Assembly: GCA_907165065.1 (NCBI GenBank)
Contig: OU015539.1
Coordinates: forward strand, 16,956,816 to 17,020,815
DNA length: 64,000 bases
Origin: Caprimulgus europaeus
Taxonomy: Eukaryota > Chordata > Aves > Caprimulgiformes > Caprimulgidae
Direction: 5' to 3'
Both the position numbers and the translations under genes were made by a program. The notes under the pieces are model-generated. The model had not been told where the DNA came from and ran no database searches. It worked only from the letters and a program-made list of their open reading frames with translations. Below are positions 35,301-50,300 of this stretch, in pieces. Every line of letters starts with the position of its first letter. Position 1 is the first letter of the stretch.

Positions 35301-38300
35301 TATATTTACAAAGCTGGCTGAAACTTTGTCACACAAGCACAGAGACAAAAACTGTGGGGATTTACGAGTTGGGCTTTGCAGACTGTCTTTGGGTATCTAA
35401 TGATCTGAATGCAGTGAATCATGATACAGTAGTGCCACAGATAGCTTTGTAAATGTTGTGCCTGAGATGTTAAAGACCTCTCCAGTGGCAAGCTGTCACC
35501 TTTGCAAACAGATCGAGCAGACTGAAATAAGAAGGTAAACCTTTATGTTACCCATGAAGGAGATGAAGGGTGTTTCCCAAGCTAGGAAGCTAGAGAGCTC
35601 TTCTCTGCTTACAGTAAATACGAATATTGCTTTGACTACGAGTATTGTTTCACATCCTGACTTGAGATAAAATTTTGGTCCAAAATAAAGAAAAGGCTAG
35701 GATGTTGTTTACATAATTAATCTGAGTAGAAACCTACTAGCTTATCCTGCTGTTGGTATTTGAAATGACAATCAGAATGAGCAGATATGCTGTTAGGAGA
35801 CCTAAATCCATTTTTCTCTTCCACTTTTATAGTTTTGAGCAAGGATTCCTGTTCGACCTGGGGTGGAGGGCATTTTTCAACCTTTGATAAATACCAGTAT
35901 GACTTCGTTGGGACCTGCAACTATATCTTTGCGACTGTATGTGATGAAACCAACCCAGATTTCAACATCCAGTTCCGCCGTGGGCTGGACAAAAAGATTG
36001 CGAGGATCATTATTGAGCTGGGACCTTCTGTTGTCATTGTTGAGAAAGGCAGCATTTCTGTCAGGAGTGTTGGGTAAGATTCTGGGATGAATGGGGGAAA
36101 ATTGTTTAAAGAAGGCAAGGAGTTACAGAGCAGTTGCACTAAAAAAGGCTACTTTGTATCAAAAACAAATGAACAAATCATGAAAGTTAAAACACTGAAC
36201 TGAACTCTGCTCCCATTTCTTCCTATCAAGCATTCACACTCTCTAGATAAGTATTTCATTTGTAGTTATTTGGATCAAGCTTACAGTACATTTGTGTAGG
36301 CAAAGGGATAAACTAACCTTCTTGGACCAAAACAGTTCTCACACTGAAACTGCAGTCTCCTAGATACTACCAGTCTGCTTGTGCTTATCTCTACTGTGAG
36401 CAGAGATGAACCAGCTTATACCCTTTAGCAGACATTAGTTGAAATTCTTGTGTTTTGCTTAGAGCTCATTTGATTTGAGGCTTAGGTAACTCTGAACCTT
36501 CTGTGCTAAAGATAACACATTTATAGGATATAAGAGAAACTTTGAACTATACAACCAACAGAGAAATACTGGAGGGGCTTGCAAAGAAGTCCTTGTGTAT
36601 GAGACCTCGGATGGTTCACACTATTCCAAGGATTACTATGTCCAGAAAACAGCTGTTTTACTGAGGTTACACTGGTGGGAAACTTTGGGTTCTGCATCAT
36701 TCATTCTTCTAGACAAATTGCTCCCATACAAGGAAATTTCTCCAGGGAAGTTTTCAGTATTTTTATCAGATAGGTAGTTTTGAATTTTTGTCTCTGAGTA
36801 TATGTGGATATGGGAAATAATTGTGGATTGTCTGTGTCTTATTATACTTACCTGGGTACAATAACTATCACCACAAAAGGACAACTTGCAGCTACACCTT
36901 AATTTGGCAAAATATATTTAGAAAAACTTCCTTCATTAGTTTATGTCCCAGGAAACCTGTATAATCTGTGGGCCTGGCCCAATGATCTGCATTTTAAATT
37001 TTTGCCCTACATTCACAAGAACCACATGCCATGACTGACCTGTTCTGGTGTTGCACGTGGCACTGCTTCAGGTGGAAGACTGGCCTGGGCAACTTCAGAA
37101 GGTCTCTTCCAACCAATATTTCTATGATTGTATCTCGTACTGAGTACTTAGCAAAATATATTTGTTCTTTAATGTTGTTAGTTTGTAGCATTAGAATTCA
37201 GCCACAAGGATGAAAACTTAATTCTGCTACAACATTCTCATTGTGAGCTTCTCTAACATTGTCAGCTTTCAGTGGTAGCAATAATTCCTATACTAACAGG
37301 CTGGAGTCCATAGAAGCTCTTCAGGTAGTTCTAGCACACAAACTGTATGGTTACACATTCTTGGAACATATAACTATGCCCTAATAAAACCAAACAAAGT
37401 GAAGATGCAAAGTCCTGTGCAAATATTTTCACTAGCACAGTCACTATGCAACCATCTCCTGGTGATTCTTCTGTGAAACTGCTGACATTGATTTTCAATC
37501 AAGAGAAATTTTAATGTATCTTGAAATGTTACAGTTACAAAGGAAAAAAATTCTTTTTTGTGTTGCTGTAAGTACTCAGACTGTATGTATATGATATCTA
37601 AAAAAGATAACTAATACCTGCATACCTGGTGTGAGAAGGTCAGTTTCTCTTCTTGCCTTATTACAGTGTCATTAAGTTGCCTTACACTAGCAATGGAATT
37701 CAGATAGCACCTTATGGACGCAACGTCCGTCTGGTGGCCAAGCTGATGGAGTTGGAGCTGGTTGTCATGTGGAACAACGATGACTATCTTATGGTGAGTG
37801 AAATGTTGTCATAAAGCAGAAGAGAAAATTCTCACTGACTTACTGGAGTGACAAGATCTCTTTAGGCATAATGGGTGCCTTTTGCATTTATTTACTATTT
37901 GGATATTTATTCTTTTCCTGCCTCATCCATTCCTCTTGAAATAAACAACTTTACTTTTTATACCTGCATGTTACTTTCACTTCCAGCATTCCAACTAAAG
38001 CCACCAATGTTGAGATTTATGAATGCTTTCACAGATTTTAAACTTTCCTCAGGCTATCCCAGCAGGTACCATGTTTTGCTGGGCATGTTGAAGTTGTTTA
38101 AAGTTGTGTAGAATTGAATAGTGTATGCCACAGTTTTGTAATTTCTACTGTGCTTCCCTGGACATCTTTTGGATTCAAACACATGGTGCTCCTACAAGCT
38201 GCTTTGTTTCTTTCCTTTTTCTGAATCTTTTCCTGTTTTACCTCCAAAATCCTTGATATAGTTTAGAGAAGAGGCTACTTTTTCTCAGCATGGCCATATT

Positions 38301-41300
38301 AATGGCACTGAAGGCACTGAATTCTTAATTGGTAAGTTTGCTGAAACAGGGAGATTGTTATGCAAGAAATTGGGACATCTACCAGCATTACTATCACATG
38401 TAAAACAGGAAATGCTGCTGTGATGGATACAGACTATATTCTATGTATAGTCAGATTATTTCCTCTAAGTATTTTATAATAACTCGTGGATTGTAATGTA
38501 ACCACTTTACTCTCTAGAGAAATAGATAATTGAGTAATCTTCTGAAAACAGATTTTCTTCCTGTAACCTTCCATTAAGAGAACATTCCTTAAGAGAACAA
38601 ACCTGAAATTTATAATCTGTCAGCAAAGATATAAGCAAGGAAACAGCATAATTTCATTTTCTTTTATTTCTGTCTCCTTAGAATATTATTCTCCCTCAAT
38701 TCTCTCCAAATGTCTCAGAGTCTTATTCTTTTATTAAATCAAAAAATCGTAGCAGTCACTATTTGCCTGTTGAGAAAAGAAGTTACTGCTTCCAAAATGT
38801 TTCCTCCAGTCAAGTCACTGAAATGAATGAGAAGGATCACCTTTAACTGCATTCTTGAACTGAATTTGTTTGAGAAAGGTACTGCTGTATAGATAATTTT
38901 ACTTACAGTGATCCTTTTAAATGTTTTATTTTATTTTAGGTTTTGACTGAAAAAAAATATATGGGGAAAACCTGTGGAATGTGTGGAAATTATGATGGTT
39001 ACGAATTGAATGAATTTGTGAGTGAAGGTAAGATCTGAGGACAGGTCAGATGGAAGGAGAACTGGTTAAACTGAGTCGAGGTGGAAATTTAATACTGTAC
39101 AGATATTACTGTGACTGCTCTCTCAGTTTCAGAATTGAGCAAAGCACTCCCATAGGTCACCCAACATACCTGTCACATGCTTATGCTGCACACTGTTGTT
39201 TGCTATGATGATGATATTGTGGGTTCCTCAGAGAAGTGATAGACTCTTACATTTTAGAAACAGGTGGTAAGGATCACGCTCTTTCTCACCTAACTTTCAG
39301 AACAGTCTAGGTTCATAGCAAGGCACAGTGAGGGAAATGATTACATTAGGCAGAAGCAAGAATGAAGCTATAATAAAAAGAATGTAGTGGATGAGAACTT
39401 TAACAAGCAGTTTGTCCCAGTGAAGGTGGACACACTTTGGAGCAGAATAGTTGGTGCTGAGGACTTGACATTTGTGCTGTATGTGGTTTGGGGGGTTCAC
39501 TTCAGAGTCACTCTAATCTGGTCTGTTGAACTAATGCCCATTAGCAGTTGGAGCCCATTACACATGCTCTTAGAGCACATCTTCTGGTGTGGTTTCACCT
39601 TAAAGGAACTCTGGATGCCAAGAGCACTCCACAGTGGATATCAAATTGTACACAGCGGGGAGGTTTGGAAGATTTGCTTTAAAAGCACAGTGCTAATCTG
39701 AACTACAGTACTAGTGTGGGGACATTAAACTGCACAGTAAACTAGTCTCAGATCAACAGATCTCAGATCAAACTGCACAGTAAACTAGTCTCAGATCAAC
39801 ATATCCAGATGCAGTTTTCTATACACATCGTAGAAAAGAGTTCTAAAATGTATGCAATATTTCTTGGGTTGTGATGAGTTTAACCCCATATGTAGGGGAA
39901 AATATAAGAATGAGGGATGAGGAGGAGAGGCATGAAATAGCAGCTGGCAAAAGATAACACAGCTGGCAGAAAAAAGAGTAGCAGCTGCTATAATGTGAGG
40001 TGATAGGTGTGATAGACTAGGAAAGAGCTCAGAGAAATTGTCAAGGTGATAAAACTATGCTTTACCAAATAGTCTCCAGGTAAAGGGCAAAAGAGGTAGT
40101 TGTTATGCTCAGGAAGATTAATTAGTAGGACCTTTCATGGTCAAAGGATAGAATCTGAGTTTTGCTACATCACAGCAACAAGTAAACAAATCCATGTAGG
40201 TTTATCCTGACAAATTATCCCTTCAATTTACAGGTAAATTGCTGGATACATTTAAATTTGCTGCATTGCAAAAAATGGATGATCCATCAGAGATCTGCCT
40301 GTCTGAGGAGATACCGATTTCCACCATTCCTCACAAGAAATACGTAAGAAACATCTTTTCTGCAGTATCCTTAACAGAGGTGGAAAGACAGATAGAAATA
40401 AACCAGAGAGGCAGTGGTTTCATAAAACTGATTTCCATTAAAATGGATAAAGTCAAAATTTGTATAGCATGATACGAGAAATTAAAGGAGTTCTTTACAT
40501 TAAAGTACCTTTTGAAAAAGGCCTGTGGGCATTTTTGAGGCTGGATTTCTATCACTCATATAAACCTGCCAGCATTTAGCTCACAGTTTTCTGAGATTTC
40601 ATGCAGGTCATCACAGGAAATTCATGGAAACCAGTGAAGCTTTTGAGAACTTTTTATTGAACAACTAGAGACCTGACATTATAAACTGTGCAGACCTGAA
40701 GACATTCAGTGATGCTTTAACCATGTTTCCAGATAACAGCATTCGTAACAGGGCCAACCACTATCAACTGCTATCACTTAAAGTCCTAGATGAAAAGAAG
40801 ATCAGCATACCTGAAGCGTGGTGCATCCATGTATCTATGGTTGAAAGAGGAAGCTTGGTAGCAGCAAAAGAACAGAAGGGCTTCTGTTTCTTAGATTGTG
40901 CACATACAGGAATCAAATCCTACTTAGGATCATCCTTTTAAATTGTTTCACCTGGGGAACTCAAGTTTTGCATTCCCACACAGATTTTTACAGAATCACA
41001 GAATGGTTTAGCTTGGAAGGGATCTCTTCAGATCATCTAGTCCAACCCCTCTGCTCAAGCAGGGTCAGCTAGAGCAGGTTGTCCAGGTCAATGTCCTAGT
41101 AGGGTTTGAATATCTCCTGGGTGGATCTTCCAGGCTGAGGAGATGGAAACTCCACAATTTCTGTGTGACCTTTTCTTTTTTCTACATAGGAGGTCATAAA
41201 ATCACCATATACCTAATGGCAAGTACACATTGCTATCCTCTAAAAAGCATTCACAAGAATATGATTTTACTTAGCAATTCTCAGGTACTTATTTGTAACA

Positions 41301-44300
41301 GTATATAGGTTACTGGTAATTAGAGAATGCTTAAAAAGTTTTCTCTTGAAATAGGAGATTTTTCTTCTTTTTTCCTTAGTAGTTTAATCTGTTTTTTCTA
41401 GCAACCCAAGAATCTCTTAGTCTGAACATTGAAACCATTCCTCTTGTTAAGAAGTTTAGCTTTCATACTACAGAGGAAGAGCCAGCTAGAAGAATCCTGC
41501 TGAGATTCTCCATTTTCCCAGAGCACAAAACCTGAGAAACATTAGTTTTGTAGCATGTCTTTAGCAAGAAGAGCAGGAATAAAGAACAGGAGTTTCTCTG
41601 GGTCCTATGAGGAAGTTACTTTTCGGAAGAAGAGGGTTGTAAATGTTACTTTCGGAAGAAGAGGGTTGTAAATATTACTTGTATTTACACTGAAAAATTA
41701 CTTTAATCTGGTGGAGAACAACTGTTGACTGGGAAGTTTAACTTTTTTACATCATATTATATTTTATATATATATATATATACATATATATATTGCACTA
41801 GGCAACATAATAGGCAATACACACATATCAAATGTTTGCTCAGAGGGCAATGAATGTTGCTATCTTCCCATCGGGGATGTTTGTCCAGGAACTGAGTCCC
41901 CACGAGGTAACAAACTCCCTTCCCTGTTATGTTCTCAGCCATTTTTAGGGGGATTGATAGTACTGAAAGAATGACTTAATTTTCAATTTATAAAGATCCT
42001 TCTGTTATACAATGTGGATTTATATTCCCTTCTATTCATTAATTTCTCGTGCATTTTAAGTCATATAGATATTACTAAACTGCAGGGGAAAAAAAAGCAA
42101 ATGAACTAACAAGAAAATCATAACTAGAAGTGATATTCTATTGTGCTTTTCACATGGGGAAAACACTAGTAGGATCAATTTTCTTTCTCTTTTTATTTAG
42201 GCCATGATCTGCTCCCAGCTACTTAACTTGGTGTCACCAACCTGCAGTGTGCCAAAGGATGGGTTTGTTGTTCGTTGCCAGCTTGATATGCAGGACTGCA
42301 GTGAACCAGGACAAAACAACTGCACTTGCTCTACGCTGTCAGAGTATTCCAGGCAATGTGCTATGTCCCATCAAATGGTGTTCAACTGGAGAACTGAAAA
42401 CTTATGCTGTAAGTTTAAATGTTTTACTCACAGGAGATTGTGCTTAACCTTGCTATATCGTACGTAGAGGGAAAATGATGATTAACTTGAATTTAAACCA
42501 ACTGATAAAAGTCTTTACTGTCTTGAATCAAACAAACTATGAAAAGAACAGTGGTCTTTGGTAATGGATTAAGGAGGAGAGCATGAAAACCTCAAAGAAG
42601 AAGGAGGAAGCATGAAACATAGCTCCTATGTCTAGATCAGCAGTCATAAGAGAGAGAAACATCCACTGAGTGAAAACTGTTTAATGTCTCAGACTTCCTA
42701 CAGGAAGCTGTTCTCTCGTAGTAGAGGTTTTACATTATTGTACTTTGCAAATCAGCCAGTGAAGAGAGAGAACTTTGAAATGGCCTCTGAAGTCTTTGCT
42801 AACCATTGCATTAGCCCCTTTTATTCACGAGAGATTTTCAGAAGTCCAGTTTCAGATGCTCAACCTTCTTAATTACAGCTCCCAATTGGAAGTAAATAGG
42901 AAGCAAATCTCCCATTACTTTCCAAGCTGTACATGATTGGAGACACTTCTTTCAAGTGCCTGTTTGTTAACGAAGTTCTGATACACTTTTTGCAGTCTTC
43001 TTGAATCCACTTGAAACTTGAAACTCTAGTCTGTGTTAAGTAGCTGGATTCATTGTTTTATAAGAGAACATGCTGATCATAAAAAATTCAAAAGTAACTT
43101 AAATTGATGTTATTTCTAAACCAACACACACATTAAATTACCAGAGATGCAGCTCGTGTCAAACAAGAGGTGCTCTCAAAATGACCTTGCTTAATATGAT
43201 ATTGCCCTTCAGAATTTAATCATATTTTAATTTATCCTTTATTTGAATACATGGTCATGAGTGGCAAATTCATAAAAGGAACTGCTTTGACAGGAATATA
43301 TTTCTCCTAATCCCTTTATTCTTATTCTGTTTCAAAAATCTTCAAGACTGGCTACCATTGAGATTTTAGCAAAAGAATAGTGAAATCCCAATTGAATTGT
43401 ATTCCTGAACTCACTGTTTAACTTGCCAGATTCTGTTGTCTCACTATTGTGACTTACAAGGCCTCGCATCATTTTGCCCTCCCTGCATCTCTGGTGCTGT
43501 ATTCTTCTATTCTCCTCTTAATCTTCCTGTACTGGTGCCACTCTTCATTTTTTGTTTAGTATTGAATGCTGAGTATTCTTTCATGCTTTCCTCATACTTA
43601 CTGAAAACCTTCCCTGCTAAGCTCCATTATTATCGCCGACACTTTAAAATTGCACTTCTTTCTAAAATAACTTTTCCTTTCCTCTTCTCCAAGGTTATCC
43701 CTCTTACAGAAATTCATAACCTGTTTTATTCTTTAGTTGATCTGAAATTGGTTTTAATCCTTCAAAATTGTAAACTCCTCGTGGCATTTTATTGATTCAG
43801 ATAAATACCAGGAAGGCATTGTGTGCATTCATAGAACTGTACAATGATTCCTACAAATCACAGTAAAATAATAGCCTGGTTTTCTCCAAGTCATAACAGT
43901 TTTTATGTTGTCAGTAGACTAAGAGTGGCAGTAAAGTGATAAAAGACAAAGCTTTAAAAAAAGGGGAATGAGAACCCTTGTTTCCCACAAAAACAAAGCT
44001 GAGAATCTCAGACTTTCCAAATAAATGCCAAATATACGAAGGGAATTTAACTTTTTAGTCTTTGTTGTTTCTTTGTCAGCCTCATCTCTAACTGCATCTA
44101 TTTCCCTATCTCACTTATTTTATCTTCTTGAATTTATCACACAATAAAACATGGTCTCAGTTCCATATATTGGAATTGCTGGGTAGCTGCATGCTGAAAA
44201 GCAGATAATGTCTAAGAAGCAGGAGCTACAGAGAGGATCAAGAGTTATATTCTGTAAATCCTTCAAGTACTACAGAAAATCTGACTTGTGGTAGTTTATT

Positions 44301-47300
44301 AGGCTGTGATACAACCTGTCTGCCGTTCTTCAAGCTTTTGAAAGTAGCTTCTAATAAATCAGGCATGAAAAATGAATAACAGGTAGAGTGAATATGATGC
44401 TAATGATAAATCCTCAGGTGATTAACTGAGTGAGTATTGAGGCAAGATAAGAGAATGTTAGTGCCAGAATTCACAAGGTCTTCTCCATCCCAGGTAGTAG
44501 ATGAGAGATTCCTTTATGTTTATGCTTTAAAAATCTTAAAACTTTCACTGTTTGTTGCAGCTGTGGGAAAATGTTCTGCTAACCAAATCTATGAGGAATG
44601 TGGTTCTCCATGTATTAAAACCTGTTCCAACCCAGAGTACAGCTGTTCCAGTCACTGTACCTATGGTTGCTTTTGTCCAGAAGGTATCATTTCTGTATTC
44701 ATCATATCCTAAATGGCCCATACAAATGTTTTTGGCATATATCCAGGCAAGTGGGTTAGACTTCTTAATAATGAACTAGCAGTGCATTTCAGGGCATTGT
44801 GCTTCTAGAACTGACATTTCTTGGGTAACATAATATAACTGGAGTCTTGAACAGTCATGGTCCTTAAAGATCCTTGGTCATTCTCTGCAAGAACATTGCT
44901 GAGAAAGCGTTTTCCTCACAAGACAGTGATGCATGATGGGATAATTATATGCTGCCTGCTTAAAGTTCTGTACTATAATATACACTGAGTAAGCTTAATT
45001 AATTTCCTATCCCAAGCAGCTATCTAGCTTTTCAGGGTACCACTAAGAGGTAGCATACCTCAGAGAAGTTCTGCAATTTTATGGGCATTTTATAAAATCC
45101 CTTTAAAATGGTTCAAGATGAGCTTCCAACAAAAATTGTAATTATGACTATAATTTGCATTGTTTCTTGAAATTTCAGAACTGAAATATCCTCCAAGATT
45201 ACTGTGATGTGGGTTTTTGCATCAATATCATTCCTGTTTTATACTACTCAAAAATAATGTGTTGTGAGCTACATATTTAAAACTAGACTTAGTACTCTGG
45301 GAAATAGAATGTGGCCATTCTTCTAAATTCCCAACTTAATTAGAGTGTCATAGCAAAAAAAAACTTTTTAAAAAATGAAAAAATAACATCCAAGCTTACT
45401 GTTATTTCACATTTCAAATGAAGACAATTGTCTACACTGTCATATAACAAAGTAGCCAAATACTGTTATCACTTGTAAAGAGTCAGTTTTATTTTAGTTA
45501 AGAGAAAATGTCCTGCATGTTATATCTCTTATGTATGGGCACTGGCTGTGCAGGAATAGCATTCTCAAGCTAATTGTGGAAGATGTTCAAGCTCTAATAG
45601 CTTTAGTGCTAAGTAAGGATACAGGAAAGTATTTCTTTTGTTTATCTTCTTTGGCAGGAACTGTTCTTGATGACATCTCAAAGAATCGAACATGTGTTCA
45701 CATTAAGCAGTGTCCATGTACACTGAATGGGAAAATATATGCTCCTGGTGAGACAATGAAAGCAGCATGTAGGACCTGGTGAGTAGCAACAGGTACTTTT
45801 GTGAGAGGATGAAGAGTATCCTCACTAAATATCACATTGGGAGATCTAACTTAACTTTTTGGAGGGCAGCTGCAAATGTATCATACCATCTCTGAAACCA
45901 CCTTCTGAGTCCCACACATCATACATTTGTAATTGAAGTTGTACATGTCTCATTTCCTGATTATCTGTACAAATATAAATGCTCCTTCAGGCCACACAAA
46001 ACAGTAGCATTTTTATCTCCTCTGTGAAAGTGGAGGTAAAATTAGTATAAAACAAATATACAGTATTTACAATTTCTTTTCTGGCTCTCTCAGTGTTCCT
46101 GATCACTAAATCTGTGCTGAAAACTAGATTTCTGTTTTGCAAGACTTAAGACAATATTTTTAAAATTTGGAATTTTTTTTTTTTTTAAAAAGTGAAATAG
46201 ATTTTTTTTTGTGCTACTTCTCTTGCTATCATAATTCTAATAAATAAAATAAAGGATAAATAATGGAATTTGATCCTCAGAACTGTAGCAATGAATACAC
46301 TTTTCACGATTAATCTATTCAGGAAAGTTTACTGACAATCCAGACAAGAGTTCAGCAACTTTGAATTAAAATTAACAACTCCACACACAGAATCACAACA
46401 GATATAAACAGACAAAGAAAATCAAAACCCAGAAAGTATAAGGGGAAAAGTGATACAAATTATGTTTTCCATTACTAGGAAGTAGCTGAGTTTTTAGACC
46501 ATAAAGTGATTTCAAAACAGTGGAAATGGAAGTTCAGAATGTATATGTATGTTACACTGTGTTCACTAACCAATTTTGCATATTGATCAGCTACAGCAAA
46601 AACTCCAGCCAGGAGGATGAAATCCTCTGCTGGTAAATAGTGCTTTAGTATGAGAATAACCTTGCACAGCATTTCTTGTTTTCCTCAGTAAATGTACGAT
46701 GGGTCAATGGAACTGCAGAGACTTGCCCTGCCCTGGAAGGTGTTCGCTGGAAGGAGGCTCCTTTGTTACCACGTTTGATTCCAGATCATACAGGTTCCAT
46801 GGGGTTTGCACTTATGTTCTTATGAAGGTAATTTCCTGCAGCCTAGAAACACACACTATCAAATAGATATATTTCAGCCTGTCTTTGGTTGCCTATTGGA
46901 ATACAAACTGAGGTTTTTCAGTTATATACATTTATTCTACAAATCGTTGTTACTCTGACACAGACTTCCCTTTTCACTGTTTTCCTCCAGAGTTGCAGAC
47001 TGCCACACAATGGAACCCTAATGGCTGTATATGAGAAGTCTGGTTATTCTCATTCTGAGACATCTCTCAGTGCTATAATTTACCTGTCTACAAAGGCAAG
47101 TATCTCATCTACATGTTCAGTAACCAGATTAGCAAAACAAATACTTAAAGTCATTGCCCATAGCCTGAACAGAAAAAATACTAAAGATGTGTTCCAATGA
47201 ATGCATACACAGTAAAGATCTCGGCTGCCACATCAGCTCAGGAAGCTAGAGTATTTTCAAAGTGAAAACTGTATGGAATAACATGTGAGAAAAAGCTTGA

Positions 47301-50300
47301 ATCAATTTTTTCCTATTATATAGGTCATTGACAATTCAATTGCTTAGGTTAAAGAACATATAAATACCACCAGTACACATAATTACCTGATTCCATGTCC
47401 TTTTATTACAGGACAAAATTGTGATTTCTCAGAATGAACTCCTTACTGATGATGATGAACTTAAGCGCCTGCCTTACAGATCAGGTAAAGAAAAGAGAAT
47501 GTATGTAAAATCCAAATTACATTACACATCTGTTTTACACAACCCAGTGTCTTTTCTCTCACAATTGCCAATAGCAGAGATTTTAGAGGAAGGTTAAAAT
47601 GTTTCCCATTGCATCTGTCCCTCTGTGAAGAGCTCTGTGTGGAAGGAGAAGACTTGTAGATAGAATGCTAGAGCACTTACATATGCATTAAAGTAATTAT
47701 TTTGCAATATCCTATGCATAAAATTCCCTATTTCTAAATATCCTTGTTCTTGCAGGAGACATCACAATTTTCAGACAGTCCTCGATGTACATTCAAATGT
47801 ATACAACCTTTGGGCTGGAACTTGTAGTTCAGACATCACCTGTGTTTCAGGCCCATGTGAAAGTTGGATCACAATTCAAAGGCAGAACCCTAGGTAAGAA
47901 TTCTAGTCCCCATGTGGAGGAGAAAATGTAGGGGGTGTAATTTTGAAAGCTTAGTGCTCATCCTTTAGGGAATGAAATTTCTTCTCTGGATTAAAAGAAA
48001 AAACAACAAAACACCTGCATTGGAAAAAATGATGTGCTGAGAATTTGTTTTTCACTAATCACTTTGAAATTAATCAAATAAATCAGATGGTTGACATTTT
48101 TCATATGTAGTATAATACTGTTCACATATTTTATGTGTGCTTTTTTCATAATGTGCTTTACTATACAATGAAGGGGCAACAAATTAGTCTGTGAGCTCTT
48201 GGAGCACATGGTTCTTTGAATGTAGTGCACAATCACTGTAAACACAGTGAGCCCAAGAATTTAAAAGCTTCTCAGCTGATAAGCACCAGATGGAAATGTT
48301 TATGCTCATTGCACAGCAACATTAGCCACAAAGGCATATCCTGCATTCTAATTATCTATGGGGAATTACAGAGAGGCTTTAGCTTTTAAAAAAGGTCTAA
48401 ATGTATTTTCTTTGTCATTACAAATTTTATATACATAAGAAAACACTTGTAACTGTAAAAATATTTCGTGGCCTTTCTCTTTCACATGATTTAAACCCAC
48501 TGAAAAAGCCTTTTTTCTCAAAAAACAAGACAAAAACTTCTGTATGAACTTGTAATTGAATAGAAGTGGGCAATCTTAACTTGAGAAGGCAGAGGCTCAG
48601 TGACTGAATGTGTACATAATCAAGATTCTCTGCCTACCTGACCTGTAGTGTTCATTGGCACTCCATGCAGAACTTCTGAATCAATTTTCTCAATATTATA
48701 AAGTGAAACACAGCCAATTGTGTACACACTCGTTAATTTTCACCCATCCCTTGCCTTTCTGATGTTACTAGGTTTGTGTGGCAATTACAATGGAGACACT
48801 ACAGATGACTTCATGACTAGCATGGATATCACTGAAGGGACAGCCTCCCTGTTTGTAGATTCCTGGAGGGCAGGAAATTGCCATCCTGCTTTAGAGAGAG
48901 ACACTGACCCTTGTGCTTTGAGTCAACTGAACAGTAAGTAGATGATCCTGTTGTAACTCATCTCTCCAGTTAGCTTTATCTGACAGTTCCATAAGCCTGT
49001 AGTGGGGGAATGGGAGTTTGAGAGAAGCGGAGTGAGACAGTTGAACATCACAAATTCTGTCACAAACAAGACATTTCTGAATTCTAGAACACATATCTAG
49101 TGAAAGTTTATCAGATCCCATTCTAGAGATCTGGGATTAAGATGATGAATGAGAAGGTTTTGATGATATTTCCAGTGAAAGTGCAATGTCCATGGATGTC
49201 TTAGACTTGCTCAGCAGTGCTGTGACTGAAATCCAGGCTTTGCCTTCTCAAGTCTCTATTACTAGTGGTCTTAAAAAACAAACAAAAAAACCCCCACCCT
49301 ACTGAGCTGTTTGAACAAAAGTGTAGTTTGCAAGCTAACAACCTAAGAAGTTGTCCTTTTGTTTCATCCATCATTGCCAAGAGCTCAGCTAGAGTAGTGT
49401 GTTCAGGTTTTTTTAATTTCTTTTTATTTTTTTTTCATTTATTTTCCTAACTTTCTCTGGTTTATGTCCATTATTTACTTTCATTAGAAATATCTGCTGA
49501 GACTCACTGCTCCATTCTTACCAAGAAGGGTACAGTGTTTGAGAAATGCCATGCTGTGGTGAACCCTATTCCTTTCTACAAGGTAGGAGATTATGATTGA
49601 TGTTATACAAAGGGAGTCCAAATATGGACCAGAATATACAGTATCCTACTCATTTGGATCAGCAATGTATGGAAGCTAAGGAACAAGAGTGGTTTTGAAA
49701 ATTATGTGTCTCCACCACACGAAAAGTCTGTTTGTTCATAGGCACCAGTCCCATCCCTATGAATCAGAAGGTATTTTGCTCATGGTGCAGTTCATCATGT
49801 CCACAACTTAAACTGTGCAAAGTATCGATTTTCCCATGTGCATAATTGAGCTCTTTATATTTGCCAATCTCCACAAAACATTTTGAAAATTAAAAATGAA
49901 AAGCAATGAATAAACAAAGGTATTTTTAAGTACTGAGTATATTTTATTCATGTTAATCACACAATTAATTGGATCTTTTTAATCAGTTTTAATTGTGCAA
50001 TAATTTGTATTTTGCAAGACTTACCTCTGCAATTCAGCATACAATCACAGAATTGTAGAATCATTTAGGTTGAAAAAGACCTTTAAGATCATCAAGTCCA
50101 ACCACAAACCCAACACTGCCAAGTCCACCACTAAACCATGTCCAGGAGCACCACATCTGCACATCTTTTAAATACCTCCAGGGTTTAGCAGTTCCAGATG
50201 CCTGCTCCCCAGTAACAGAGTACTCTCCATGTGTTGGCTTTCAGAGATGTGTCTACCAAGCCTGTAACTACGAAGAGACCTTTCCTTACATTTGTTCTGC

